Of a stretch of DNA of 64,000 nt, positions 1-11,268 are shown one piece after another. The notes below the pieces were generated by a model that was not told where the DNA came from, made no database searches, and saw nothing but the letters and a program-made list of their open reading frames with translations. The position numbers and the translations under genes are program-made. Within the stretch, counting starts at the first letter, position 1, and each line of letters begins with the position of its first letter. Source of the stretch: Tanytarsus gracilentus (lineage: Eukaryota > Arthropoda > Insecta > Diptera > Chironomidae); contig JAXRKN010000024.1 of NCBI GenBank assembly GCA_038502055.1, forward strand, positions 310,001 through 374,000, in the 5' to 3' direction.

Positions 1-42
1 TCCACAAAAATCTGACATTTTCTCTTTTAAATTCTCTTTCTA

Positions 43-205
43 AAAATTTAAATTTAAAATGACAGTTAGAATTAAAACTCAAAAATTTAAATTTAAAATG
101 ACCGTTGGAATTAAAAAAACTAAAAATTCAAATTTAAAATTACCGTTGGAATTAAAAAAACTAAAAATTCAAATTTAAAATTACCGTTGGAATTAAAAAA
201 CCAAA
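43..205. repeat. Intronic tandem repeat, about 41 bp x 4
   Basis: Four consecutive units each contain AAATTTAAAAT followed by a form of ACCGTTGGAATTAAAAA, spaced about 41 bp apart and drifting from left to right. They lie just upstream of the first visible exon of the tetraspan gene, so probably in its intron. No coding signal is seen between 1 and 317. Confidence 0.75.
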
Positions 206-317
206 AAAATTGAAAGTAAATCTAGAGAAAAAAATAAAAAGTGAAGGAAAATTTAGAAAATTTGAGTTAAAAAATTTCTTCTGACATTTTTGACCTATTT
301 AAATTTTATTTTTGTAG

Positions 318-836
318 TCGCTGCCTTGGTGTCTCTTGTTGTTGTTGTATTTTTGGCTGTCATCACTTTCCTGTTTATTCATGGAATCAATAAAGTTTGT
401 AAATTTTCATCTACTTTAAATTTAATTAAAATTTTTCGCACCTTTTCAGGCTGATCCATCAAAAATGAAGCCTTACATCATTCTCGGTGGAATTTATGCT
501 TTTTCCGCCGTCATCTCGGCTGTTGTCTCTTTGAATTTCTTCGTCCTCGTTCACGCTGCAATTGAAATTTATTTCTTCGTCGCTTCTTACTCACTTTATT
601 ACACTTTTACGAGCGACACAGCTGAAAATAATTTACAGCAAGTTGTTTACGCTAATCCGTCGGCTCACGGCTATTCGAGGGCTTACGAGCCTGAGTATGA
701 TGAGGCTGAAGGCGGATATCAACAGGCTGATTATGGAAATTATGAAATGCAGCAACCAGGTCAGCAGCAACAAGGTCATGATCAGTATGGAAAGCCGAAT
801 CAGCAACAACATCAATATTATAACAGTCAACAGTAA
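318..836 (+). CDS. Tetraspan membrane protein, 3' part (gene A)
   Basis: Two exons are visible, 318-394 and 450-836, joined in phase 0 across a 55-bp GT-AG intron; the 5' exons lie outside the window. The first encodes a Val/Leu-rich transmembrane segment (AALVSLVVVVFLAVITFLF). The second gives two more membrane segments and then a Gln/Tyr-rich cytoplasmic tail of about 70 residues. The architecture (last two helices, then YSLYYTF and a polar tail) matches the neighbouring genes at 1813-3828, 5028-5612, 5955-9866 and 11269-12841. All resemble an insect-only four-helix family of the DUF4728/pasiflora type; that family name is from memory and tentative. A poly(A) signal AATAAA lies at about 853. 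Molecular function is unknown; pasiflora-type proteins act at septate junctions in flies. Confidence 0.75.
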
Positions 837-889
837 AAAAATGTGAAATGACAATAAATAAATAAAGTTTAAATTCTGTTGTTGAAATG

Positions 890-1400
890 AGATTTTTTAA
901 ATTTTGAGAAGCTTTTATGAAAGCTTTTTAAAACTTGTTAAAGAGCTTTATTAAAAAAGATTTTTAAATGGCTTTTTGAAAGATTTTTAAAAAGCTTTTT
1001 CAAAAATTTTTGGAATGCTTTTTTTAAAGCTTTTTAACGAGCTCTTTGGAAGCTTTTAAAAATCTTAATGAAAGCTTTAAGCGTCTTTTTGAAAGTATTA
1101 AAGAGTTTTGAACGCATTTGAACGAGCTTTTAGAAACTTTTAAATTTAAAGTTAATTTTATTGAAAGCTTTTTTGTAGAACTTTTTGTTAAAGCTTTAAA
1201 AAGCTTTTTGAAAGTGTTTGAAAGCTTTTAAGAGCTTTTAAAGAACTTTAAATTAAGAGATAATTTTATTGCAAACTTTACAGTAGAGCTTTTGAAAGTT
1301 TTTTTAAAAAGCTCTTTTTAAAAGCTTTTTTAAAAAATTTAAATTCAAAATTAAATTTATTAAAACTCAATTTGTTAAGCTTTTAGAAGTATTGCTTAGC
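890..1400. repeat. AAGCTTT-rich degenerate repeat region
   Basis: The non-coding stretch between two tetraspan genes is dominated by drifting copies of AAAGCTTTT and GAAAGCTTTTTAA spaced 10-25 bp apart. The motif is self-complementary, so both strands look alike. A similar block occurs at 12955-13300. Nothing else was recognised between 837 and 1812. Confidence 0.6.
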
Positions 1401-1812
1401 TTTATTATTTTTTTTCTTGATAAAATTCTTCCAGCATAAATTCTTAAAAACTCATGGATGGAATCACACAAAAAAATTCAAATTAATTCCTGAAGCAACA
1501 AATTTTTCTAACTAAAATAATTTTTTTACTAAAACTCTAAAATTTTCAACCATTTTTTAATCTAAAGCTACGAAGTAAATTTTTCTTCTTGGTGTGAGCT
1601 CAAGCTTCGAAGCACAGCCGATAAGTGTGAAACTCTTTTAAAAATTAGTTAACTTATTTAAATTTGTGGCTTTTGAGGTAATTACAAACTAGTTGGATTT
1701 ATTATCGGGAATGCTTAGAATGTTTTCTAAAAATAACTCTCGAAAGTGTTTTTTTTCTCTCTTTCATTTCATTTAAAGCTTAAAGGTACCATTAGAGATC
1801 AAAATAATTTCT

Positions 1813-3828
1813 CTACAAGCTCGAAGATCTTCTTCCCTCCTCGATGCTTCCAAACGTGATATTTTCTTTAGCGTTCAACATTTTCTTCTCATTCTCCTCG
1901 AAATGGATGTCGCTGAAGAGCGATAATATGCAGATATAGAGATACATCACGATGCTGATGCCGGTGATTTCGGGAATGTTGATATTTTTGATTATTAATC
2001 GCGTGCGTGCTTCGTAGGTTTCAAAGTTTGGCATGTCAATCCACTCGTCGAGAATCACATAGCAGCCGAAGATTATTGCGAGAATTGTGAAGATCAAAAA
2101 GGGAACAATTATGGAGGATTTACGCTAAAAGAGATTTCCCTTCAATAAAAACCTCTTCTATATACTTCAATTACAAACTCACCATTTTAATTCCGACCAG
2201 CAAGCTAATGGTCATCGCAAAGTTGATCACGAAAAAGACAACAAAAACGACATAATCCAAAATTTTCAGATCGACACCTTTTCCGTTCTTTCCGCCCATC
2301 AATGGCATGTACACAATACGATAGAGCAGAAATGTGAGACTGCCAAGAATGTTAATGACCGCATAAAAGTAAGCGCTGAATTCGAGCTTCAGAAAGAACA
2401 AGAAGTTATCGAGAATCTTCAGAACGCCGTCATTATTATCCATTGTCGAAGTCTTCGGTGCTGGCAAATCGTCTTGATTCGAGCTATTTTCATAGTCCTC
2501 CAACCGCTGCCGCTTCAAGTCACGCTGAACGTCCCTGTACTTAAGGAGCAGTGAGTAAATTGCATAAGCTGAGTAGAAACGAAAGAGAACGTCGAGAATG
2601 AAGAGTGGAAGCAAGCCGGGCACAAAGTCGTAGCATCGCATATAGGCTGAGATCAAAACGGTGGTCACAATGCAGTCGATAACGAGAAAGTGTTTAACAA
2701 TGCTTGGTCGACGCTGGAAATTAATTTTTCATTAAAAGTGTTTTATGATATTTTTTATGACTCACATCACAAAAAATCTCCTTGACGAGCATAAACGATG
2801 CGAACATGTAATAAGACACTACAGTGGCAACTGCGTAAACTTTAAAAAGGCCAAAGCACTCGATTTGATAAAGCAAGAAGACGACGAGAACTTGAATCAT
2901 GAATGAGGTCGTGAAACCCCACATGCCGATGATAAAAGCGCCGATTTCCTGGAAAAAATGTCAGAAATTAATTGAGGAAGCTGAAAATGAGTTTGCGGTT
3001 TTTTTCGGGGTTGATTTTGTTATTTTTAGCTTTTAGTGTTGTGGAAAAAATGGAAGGAAAAATTTTTAAGTGAAAATATTTTTTTTAGGGTGAATGATGT
3101 TAAATTCGTTATGAACCTAAATTCGACAAACTTTTAAAAACATTGAAAATTGTTAATTAAATTTTTAAATTTTTAATTTTAGGAACCAAAATAAAATATT
3201 AAAAAATTTCAAAAGATTTGAAAACTTTTTGAAATCAAAATTTTGAAAATTATCAAAAATCTCAATCAAAAATTTTCATAATTTTTTAACAATAAAAATT
3301 AAAATTCACAAATTTAAAAAAATCACAAACCACAAAAAAGTGTCATTAGTTTATTTTTCACGCGTTTGCACTTCAATTAGAATTTTTGTGGGGAATTTTT
3401 CATAACAAAATTTTTCTTCTTTTTTTCAATCACGCAAACATGCATTGGGGATTGCCATGGAGAGGAAAAAAGCGTGAGAAACTTTTTTCCCTCACAGTGA
3501 GTCCTTTGGAAAAATTTTAGAGGGTTTTTGTGTTGGAAAAAAAATTGAAGAAAAATCCAAGAAAAGTCAAAAAATTTATATAAAAAATTTAATATAAAAA
3601 TTTTTTTAAATAATTTTCGTATTTCATAAATTTAAGTTTTTTTTAAAATATTTTGAGAACGATAAAAATTTTTCGATTAAAATTTATTTCAGAAAGTTCG
3701 AATTCATAAAATTTCCACCTTTTCCTGTTTTCTCTTTTCCACATCAATAAAATTCATCGCATTTTTAATTTTGGCACTTTTTAACTCACCAACTCGAAGA
3801 AATGACAAAACTTATCCATCGCCATCAT
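1813..3828 (-). CDS. Double-module tetraspan protein, 8 predicted TM (gene B)
   Basis: Four exons on the minus strand: 3790-3828, 2766-2948, 2183-2713 and 1813-2124, all joined in phase 0, giving about 354 aa. The start MMAMDKFCHFFELEIGAF carries the family N-terminal signature (K-F-x2-F-F-x-L-x-x-G) seen at the start of genes C, D and E. After four helices ending in DVLFRFYSAYAIYSLLLKYR and a polar linker, the signature returns in DNFLFFLKLEFSAYFYAV, followed by four more helices. The protein is therefore an in-frame duplication of the whole 4-TM unit; the neighbours encode one unit each. The 840-bp first intron (2949-3789) holds only AT-rich sequence. The small first exon was placed by its signature, phase and GTGAGT donor and is the least certain part. 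Function unknown. Confidence 0.78.
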
Positions 3829-5027
3829 TTTACTCGCTGTTGATTACATAAAAACAAAATAAAATTTGATATTTTTTCACTTCTTCCACCACAAAAGAAA
3901 AAACTTTTTTCCTATCTAACAAGCGACACCGAGCACAGTTCTGTTCGAACGAGAAAGTAAACAACTACTGAAAAATGAAAAGAGGTTCCCGAAGAGTGAG
4001 AGAGCGCAAAAAAAGCGTGAGAACTTTTCTCTGTTTATGCGGATGGACGAACTTTTCGGAGGCGAAAGGCTTTGAATTTTTAATGAGGCTCTTTTATACT
4101 TTTTTTTCGAGTGAGAGGCTTTTGATGCACTTGAGAGAAACTTTTAGTGAAATTTATATGAAATTAATTAGAAAAGAGAGAAAAACCTTGGACTTGAAAT
4201 TATTTCGAATATAAAGAGAAAATATTCTCACGAGTGGGCGGAAAACCCCACTTTGGGGTGTGAGGAAAGCCAGTTTCGATTGCATGTGTTTGGGGTTTTC
4301 ATCTGAAATTGAGGGTTGGAAAATTTATTCTAGGAATATTTAAACAAATTTTAAATTTTAAATATTAAAGTTTAAAAAATATTTCGAAATTTTTAAAAAT
4401 TAAATTTAAAAAATGATTTGAAAATAAAATTCAAAAATTGTTTTGAAAATTTTTCAAAATAAAATTCAAAATTTATTTTTATTTTTTAAAAATTTAAAAA
4501 AATTAAAATTTGAAATTTAAAAAAATTAAAAATTATTTCTTTGAAACTTTTCCAAAATAAAATTCAAATTTTTTTAACTTTTTTCAAGCTACGAAAAGCT
4601 TCAAAATAATTATTTCGATTATCATTTTTTCTCATTTAGACCCCAAGGCGGCAGCTGCTTGATTTGCATTCCATCAGCGTGCACAAATGAAAATGACGAT
4701 GACATTTCATGTCTCTCTCGCTCATTTGTGAATAATATTGAAAAGCTCATTTTTGTTTGCCATGCGCTGATTCAATTGGAGAGACCAAAAAAGTCACTTT
4801 CAAGGTCTTAAAGTCAAAAAGAGAAACTGAGAGCGAAGGATAGAAGAACTTATTTAAAATATAAAGAAATAATTATGAAATTTATTTTTGGAAATTTTCA
4901 AAATTTTAGCTGAAATTTATTTTAGAAAATTTTAAAATTTAATCTGAAATTTATTTTAGAAAATTTTCAAAATTTTAACTGAAATTTATAAAAAAAATTT
5001 AAATTTAAAATTATTTTATAAAAAATC
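3829..5027. other. Intergenic, promoter-like GA-rich stretch
   Basis: This lies between the starts of gene B and the 3' end of gene C. Around 3950-4230 there are several GAGAG/CTCTC runs near the presumed gene B promoter, consistent with GAGA-type sites but unproven. A more complex patch near 4640-4820 has lower AT content. The rest is AT-rich with no gene recognised. Confidence 0.4.
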
Positions 5028-5612
5028 TTATCTTCCTCCAGTAAATTTTTCATAAATAGCCGGAATGCAAATAATGAAATAAACGTTAATTAGCGCGATT
5101 GAGATGCTGAAAGTCGAGAGCATCCACTCCTCATCGTAAAAATTTAAAAATCCTTTGACGAAAATCACAATTGATGAGAAAATGCTTGACGCGAGGTAAA
5201 TGTCGAGTCCTTTCGTGGATTTCTAGAGAAATTTATTTATTTTAATTTTTTATAATATTTTCTTTAATTTTTACCTTAATCGTTGCATAAATCATCCAAC
5301 TTGAAGCAGAAACGTGAATTGAAAAGAGAAAAATTTCGACAATTCTTTCAACCAAAACTCCTGAAAAATTAAATTAAACCTTTAGATTTTTTTACGAACT
5401 TTCTCACCATTAAGTCCAGTGCTCGAATTTTTCATCGCAAATCTTTTCACTCTTCCATGAAAATTATCACACTTTTCCTCTTCATCAACGCTCAAAGTGA
5501 AAATTTCATAAAAATTCAAACCAATTAAGCTTAAAAATGAAATCAAATTAAATCCATAAATTAAAACGCTTCCCTTGTAAGGATCAGCACAGAAGAAAAA
5601 ACTTTCGACCAT
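5028..5612 (-). CDS. Tetraspan membrane protein, 161 aa (gene C)
   Basis: Three exons, 5408-5612, 5275-5360 and 5028-5222, join in phases 1 and 0 to give 161 aa. It opens with MVESFFFCADPYKGSVLIYG, the family N-terminal signature, and runs straight into the first helix. Four hydrophobic segments follow, about residues 14-36, 70-97, 105-124 and 134-155. A charged loop between helices 1 and 2 contains a DEEEKC cluster. The C-terminus is short (FTGGR), lacking the polar tail of genes A, D and E. It is the shortest single-module member of the cluster. Function unknown; all segments suggest an integral membrane protein. Confidence 0.78.
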
Positions 5613-5954
5613 TGCGAGTTAATGACAAAAATTAAATGAGTTGAGTCGATTGAAAAAAATGAGAAAAATTCAATTTTAGCGATCGTAAATTATTGAAAAG
5701 CGATAAAGAATTTGATTTACTTCAATCAGGTGATGAAATCTCACGGAATATGATAAAAATTATTTATTGAAGCTGAAAATTTGTGGATGAAAAAAATAAA
5801 ATTCTCACATTGAAAAAATTCAGCATTTTCTTGATGTTTGCTAATTTTTCTTGTTTTTTAACCTTAATTAAAGAAAACGCCAAAAAAATATTTTTTTTAT
5901 ATTTTTTATTTGGTCCACAAGAAAGTTTTAAAGCTCATCGATATTTTTAAATTT

Positions 5955-8900
5955 TTAATCATCTTCGCATCCCTCCAGCACTTCAACATCCCTCGAATTT
6001 AATGAGTCTCTCGACAGTGTAATTGTGACATTATGCGATGGAGTCTCCTCGATAGCGCCATAGGACGTCAACAAATCTTCTCTCATTCGCACCAATTCTT
6101 CTTCTTTCTCGTCACTTTTGTACTTGAGATAGAGCGAGTTGAGGCACACGAGAAAGTAAAATCTCAAAATTATGTCACTCGTAAAGAGTGAAATGTAAGT
6201 GAAATGAGGAAAATTGTAGACATAAGCTAGGCCAAGGATGGCGAGGAAAATTGTCATAAAAAAGTGAAATTTGTAGTAAAATCGGATGGGAATGAATTTG
6301 CGCTGGAAAAATTAAATTAATTAAAAAAAATTTAAAATGAGAATTTAGCTAAAAAATATTTCTTATCAAAAAATGTAAAATTGAGAATTCTCAAATTTTT
6401 TCTCCCTCAGTCGCGTTCAGACTTTTAATCTAAAAAGTTGAAACTCCAAATATGAAAATAATTTTAATCTTCACCTTTTTTGCTTTATCTGAAGCATGTT
6501 GGACTTCGACCGTTTCACTAAAATCTAAAATCAGACTCGCATTGGATGATGCTAAAAAGTCACCAACTCAATCCGACCCAGCTCGCAATATGTTAAAAGC
6601 AACTGACAGAAATTGCGTTGATGAAAAATTATCGAAAGATGCTGATGTGAAGACAAGTCAAGCCGCTTTCATCCTTACAATGATAAGTTTTTTGTGTGCA
6701 CCCTATGAACATCTTGAAAAAACTTTTGATTATTATTTGAAGGTGAAAGTGTCGAGTGGACTTTCGATTGAGTGCATTGAACGAAAATTATTGCCTTTAT
6801 CAACTCACTTTAAAATTATTCAAAATTTTAATCCATCAAAAACCGAATCACAGTGTGAACTTGAACTATCCGATGGCGATAGAACGATCGTTAAAAATGC
6901 TAAAGCAATGCGTGAGCAAACCAACTTTGACTCGTGTGATGATGAATTTTATGATTTTGCTGTTATGGAAGATTATTTACTTAAATATTTACAAGTTAAG
7001 CCAGCAAGCGATGAAGAAATTTATCAAACAAAAAAAACTTACGTTAATTTTTATCACGAAGTCACTCAAAGAACAATCGATTGTATTTTAAAGAAGATAA
7101 ATTGATTTGAATAAAAAATATTGTGACACTTGTTGTCATTTAAAAAAATTGAAACGTAGAACATGAACTGACATAAAACGATTTTCAAATTATCATTAAA
7201 TATATTTTGGAGTGACGTCGACTGTTCGACTGTTGTTTAGATCATTAAAAAAGTTTCCAATTATCAACTTTGTAAACCAGAATTTATTTGGAAATTTCAG
7301 GGGGTGGGTTTCGTCTTGATCCTAAATGACTTTTCTACTTTCTAACGTGTTTCGACTCGCCAAACTCCTTAATAAATCATTACCAGGACTTTTTAAGGTC
7401 AGGTACAAAATTATCAAATTTAATTGTCCCTTCACTAATACAATCTCAAAATGCACCTGAAAGGATTAAAATTTTTGTAATAAATAGTGAAGCAAGTGCA
7501 TTAAAATTTTAGTTCCTTTCATTCGTCTGAAGAGAAAAGATCAAAAAAAATTTAAAAGTATTTTAAATATTTTTAAAAGTTAAAGTGAAAAAATTTTAGT
7601 TGAGGATAAAAAATTTTGTGACATTTGAAATCAAAAAAGTCATCATGAAGTCACTTTTCCTCATTTTCTTGATCATCACCATCGCTCATTCATTGCCATC
7701 GCATTTTAACTCAATTAAGGACCTCAAAGTTTCACTTCACTCACATGTCGATGCAACCAGAAAAATTATGAAGAATTTCGCATCAAATCCCGATCCGAGT
7801 ATTAGCATTTGGGCGTCAGTCGACAAGGACTGCATTAAGAGAACTTTGAACCTCAAAAATCGCGATTATTTTGTGAAAGCAAGCGAGGGCGCTTTTGTGT
7901 CAACGATGATTTCATTTTTGTGCACGAGCGACATTCAACTTTCGAATATCTTCAACTATGACTTGGTGAACGCCTATCATGACGCTCCATTAATCTCAGT
8001 TGAATGTCTCGAAGTTAAGTTGAAGAAATTTCCTCAAACTTATTCGATTGTCAACAATTTAAATCTGACAAAAAATGATCAAGAATGCGAAATTGAGATT
8101 AAAAATTTTGACAGTTGGAGCGCTTTAAAAACAGCAGATTTTATTAGTGCCAACACATTTCCAACATGCAGTGAGGAGTTTTACGACGTTTTTATACCAA
8201 TGGACACTTACTTCATGAAATACCTTCAGAAGAAAATTTTGCTACCTGCCGAAAAGTTTTCGAGCGAAATGGAATATGTCAGAAATTATCGAAGCTTTGC
8301 TCAAAAATCGATAAATTGCATTTTGATGAAGTTGAACGAGGGATTAGCGATTAATTATTATAAAAATTAAAATTGTTTGAAATTTTGTGAATTTTTAAAA
8401 TAAAATAAAAATATTTTTTTTGAATTTTTAAAGAATAAAATTTTTTTTTTAATTTTATCAACTAGACCTTAATTCGTAGTTTTATGTACCTAAAGTTGGT
8501 AAAAGGATTTAAAAAAATTTGAGTTATAATTAAATTCAACAAAAATTAACCAAAATATGTAAATTTATTAAAATTTGAAAGTTGAACTTTAATTCGAACG
8601 TTTTGGTCCTTAAAGTTGTCATATCTATTAAATATTATTAATTTTAATTTAAATTCAATGAAAGTTAACCAAAATATTCAAATTAATAACATTTTTAGCA
8701 ATTGACCCTTAATTTGGCACTTTTTCCACCTAAAGTTGAACTATTTTCCCAAAAAAATTTCATTCCTTTCTTTTTTAATGCAAAAAAATCTAGATGATTC
8801 ACCTCACTTCAAAGAATTTTTAAAAAACATCACGCGAGTTAAAAATCCAAACATTTCGACGTCATTAATTAACATCTCATTGATAATTTTTTAAAGAACC

Positions 8901-9866
8901 ATAAAAAGCAGCAAATCTTTAAACTTTTAATTCAGTATTTTTCAGTCGTTCGCAATGAAGACTTTACTGTTGATATTTTTAGTCACTTTTGCTTCATCTC
9001 TGCCAGCAAAAAACAGCAAAATTAGCCTTCGAGAGTTTGTTAAAAATAAGTTCAGGAACAATGACAAGATTGATCAACATTGTGTAGATCAAAAATTGAA
9101 TGTAATCAAAAATAATATCAAAGTTTTACCCGAAGAAGCTTCGCTGATGACTTTCGCGGCAATTTCTCTGTGCATCAATGGAGAAAATTTAATTGTCGAT
9201 GTGGAGACAACAGAAGGAACTTTTTTCGAGCCATTAGAGGGTCAAGCGAGTGTCGAATGTGTGAAATCAAAACTAATCGAATTAAACATCACATCGGTGC
9301 TAATTGACGACATTGGAGAACCGCAAAAATCTCAAAATTGCGACGGAGAAATTTCACAAATCAACGCTGAAATCGAAAATCGAATTAAAGTTCTGCGAAA
9401 AACCAGCAATTTTCTGTTTTGCGATGAAATTATGTGGAAATTTTACAAAACCGACGCACTATTGACGTGGATGATCGATCAAACCCAGCCGAGTGATGAA
9501 GTCATGAAGAAATTCAAGAAAGAATACATTTTGAGGGCGCGACATGAAATGCAAAATTTCCTCGATTGTGCTCTGAATAAAATTTAATATTAAAAAATTA
9601 AAATTTCTCACTTTATTTACGCCAATCGACAGCAAAATCGAAGCCACCAAGTGATAGACGACAAAGTTGATGCTAACACTAATCGCCATCGCTTTCACTT
9701 TATCCAAAAACATCATGTTTTTGACATGTTTCGTCACCCTCACGTACTGATAGAGCGACACTAATGCAACAATATACAAAATGTCCATTAAAGTGCAATA
9801 AATTGCCACCAAAATTCCGCCCGTTTCTAGTTTAAAGCAAAATAAAAATCTTTTACTTTTCCACAT
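5955..9866 (-). CDS. Tetraspan protein hosting three nested genes (gene D)
   Basis: Two exons, 9612-9866 and 5955-6302, are separated by a 3,309-bp intron. The first encodes MWKSKRFLFCFKLETGG, the family signature, then helices 1 and 2 ending SIGVNK at a GTGAGA donor in phase 0. The second starts RKFIPIRFYY in phase 0 after a TTTCCAG acceptor. It supplies helices 3 and 4 (IILRFYFLVCLNSLYLKYK) and an acidic tail with a YGAIEETP motif. The product is about 200 aa; an in-frame ATG at 9905 would add 13 residues. Gene E splits at the same place, before R-[KN] and between helices 2 and 3, which supports the join. The intron contains three complete opposite-strand genes. Confidence 0.78.
6452..7105 (+). 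CDS. Secreted six-cysteine protein 1 (nested)
   Basis: A single-exon gene of 217 aa inside the intron of gene D, on the opposite strand. It begins with a signal peptide (MKIILIFTFFALSEAC). Six cysteines recur at matching places in the next two genes: in CVDEKL, FLC, ECIERKL, QCELEL, CDDEF and a C-terminal DCILKKI. Spacing is conserved, so three disulphides are likely. The family was not recognised. The layout (signal peptide, alpha-helical prediction, regularly spaced Cys, tandem copies) resembles insect haemolymph or salivary secreted proteins, but no function can be assigned. Apart from a poly(A)-like AATAAA just after the stop, no regulatory signal was identified. Confidence 0.8.
   Translation: MKIILIFTFFALSEACWTSTVSLKSKIRLALDDAKKSPTQSDPARNMLKATDRNCVDEKLSKDADVKTSQAAFILTMISFLCAPYEHLEKTFDYYLKVKVSSGLSIECIERKLLPLSTHFKIIQNFNPSKTESQCELELSDGDRTIVKNAKAMREQTNFDSCDDEFYDFAVMEDYLLKYLQVKPASDEEIYQTKKTYVNFYHEVTQRTIDCILKKIN
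7645..8370 (+). CDS. Secreted six-cysteine protein 2 (nested)
   Basis: A single exon of 241 aa starting at ATG 7645; upstream in-frame sequence to 7600 lacks an ATG, and the chosen start gives a clean signal peptide (MKSLFLIFLIITIAHSLPS). The six shared cysteines lie in DCIKRTL, FLC, ECLEVKL, ECEIEI, TCSEEFYD and NCILMKL, the closest match being to the upstream paralogue. The tail runs about 11 residues past the NCILMKL element. It belongs to the same unrecognised secreted family and lies in the same host intron and orientation, consistent with tandem duplication after insertion into the intron. Confidence 0.8.
   Translation: MKSLFLIFLIITIAHSLPSHFNSIKDLKVSLHSHVDATRKIMKNFASNPDPSISIWASVDKDCIKRTLNLKNRDYFVKASEGAFVSTMISFLCTSDIQLSNIFNYDLVNAYHDAPLISVECLEVKLKKFPQTYSIVNNLNLTKNDQECEIEIKNFDSWSALKTADFISANTFPTCSEEFYDVFIPMDTYFMKYLQKKILLPAEKFSSEMEYVRNYRSFAQKSINCILMKLNEGLAINYYKN
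8450..8760. repeat. Degenerate 121-bp tandem repeat, three units
   Basis: Three diverged units start near 8457, 8579 and 8700. Each contains a form of ACCTTAATTCGTAGTTTT followed by CCTAAAGTTG and then an AT-rich arm. They fill most of the 584-bp spacer between the second and third nested genes. No coding potential was seen. Confidence 0.6.
8955..9587 (+). CDS. Secreted six-cysteine protein 3 (nested)
   Basis: A single exon of 210 aa with signal peptide MKTLLLIFLVTFASSLPA. The six-Cys frame is kept in CVDQKL, LC, ECVKSKL, NCDGEI, FCDEIMW and DCALNKI, but the sequence between the cysteines is the most divergent of the three copies. The stop lies only 24 bp from the downstream border of the host exon of gene D (9612), so the two transcription units are packed tail to tail inside one intron. 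A transcript running past the stop would be antisense to the host exon. Function unknown. Confidence 0.8.
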   Translation: MKTLLLIFLVTFASSLPAKNSKISLREFVKNKFRNNDKIDQHCVDQKLNVIKNNIKVLPEEASLMTFAAISLCINGENLIVDVETTEGTFFEPLEGQASVECVKSKLIELNITSVLIDDIGEPQKSQNCDGEISQINAEIENRIKVLRKTSNFLFCDEIMWKFYKTDALLTWMIDQTQPSDEVMKKFKKEYILRARHEMQNFLDCALNKI

Positions 9867-9905
9867 TACTTCCGGTTTGATGGAAAGATGAAAAAATACT
9901 GACAT

Positions 9906-11268
9906 TTTATAAGCTCGAGATTGTGAATGATTGAAATGTCAATAAGCAACAAGAAGCGCGTTGGCGCCATGTAAATTGAATCTTAGACAATAGAAAAATT
10001 ATGATGGGTGTGAGTTTAATGAGTTTGAAGGGAAAACGCATAAGAAATTTTTATTGCTGAATTAATTTTAATCGTTTTTAATTAGGGGAGTCAGAAATTT
10101 ATTTTGAAGATTTGAAATTTTGAATTCAGTTTTGTTTATTTAATTTAAAAATTTAGAAAAGAAATTGGGTAATTAACTGAAAGGGCGTAAATTTGCGTAA
10201 ACTGCGTACAATGCGTAAAAATTGCATAAACTGCGGAAAAAGACATGAATTTGCTAAAGTTGCGTCAAAGTGCGTAAAGTTGCGTAAAAGAGCGTAAAGT
10301 GCGTAACTTTGGGTAAAAGTTGCGTAAAAATTGCGTAGGGTTGCGTTAAAGTTAAAAAAGTACAAAAATGGAAAAAACGTGTGAATCATCTTTAATTTTG
10401 GAAGTTCTCATCCCTTGGCAATTTTTAAATGTTTTTTAAAATTTTACCTTTGTGATTTTTTCAATAAATTAAAAAAATTTCAACATTAAAAAAAATTATC
10501 CTTAAAAATTCACATTGCATTGCATTAAATAAATAATTTGCAAATTTCTCAATTTTGTCATTACCCAACCCCCAATTCATCAACTCAATCATAAATGACT
10601 AAATTATTCTGCACTAAATTTTCTCTCCAAAAGCATGCAACAGGTTGTTGAAAGTCCTCACACCTAATTCTCTCTCTCTCTGCGGAGAATTTTTCACACA
10701 ATTTTCTCTCGAATTTTGTCACGCGACGATTTGCAAATTTTCTTCATCACGTGCTTTTCTCAGAGTGAGCGACTAATCAATAAAATTCTCTCTCTCGACT
10801 CTTCCGTGTTTTTTCACTGCTTCCAAGTAATGTTTTTGAGGGAGAGACCTTGGCATGATTTTGAGTCGCAGAGAGAGGATGAGAGAGTTAGATGTGACGT
10901 CGGGGGGAATATAAATATTTAAGAATTTTTAAAAAATTAAAATACGTTGGAAATTATGAAATATTAAATTAGTATAAAAATACTAAAAATTTTAAAAATT
11001 TAATTTTTCAAATTTAAACAAAATAAAATTTTAAATTTTAAAAAACTAATTTTCAGAAAATTTACCGTTTTTTTTAAATTCAAAAAAATAATGAAAAAAG
11101 TTTTCGCATTCGCCCTCCGTCAAATCCAGAGAGGAAAATCACAACTCTGCGCTCACCATCAACTTCACAAATTTTCCTTCGCCGCTCTCGCAGTTCCACT
11201 TCGACATTTTCCTTGTGCGGAACGCGTTAAAAAAATTTTCCTCTCTCGAACACAAAATAAAATAAAAA
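9906..11268. other. Divergent promoter region of genes D and E
   Basis: This spacer separates the minus-strand gene D start from the plus-strand gene E start, so both promoters probably lie here. It contains a GCGTAAA repeat block (10190-10350) and CT/GA-rich runs at 10665-10700 and 10780-10900 that resemble GAGA-type promoter DNA. Short open frames in it have no family resemblance. Confidence 0.4.
10190..10350. repeat. Short-period TGCGTAAA minisatellite
   Basis: About a dozen copies of TGCGTAAA, with spacing drifting from 8 to 16 bp (variants TGCGTACA, AGCGTAAA, GGGTAAA), occupy the intergenic region upstream of gene E. The array is imperfect and non-coding. Confidence 0.65.

Noticed and set aside
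3975..4214. 79-codon frame upstream of gene B (similarly 10716-10922)
   Set aside because: Arg/Ser-rich reading of GA-rich promoter DNA; no homology pattern or splice support.
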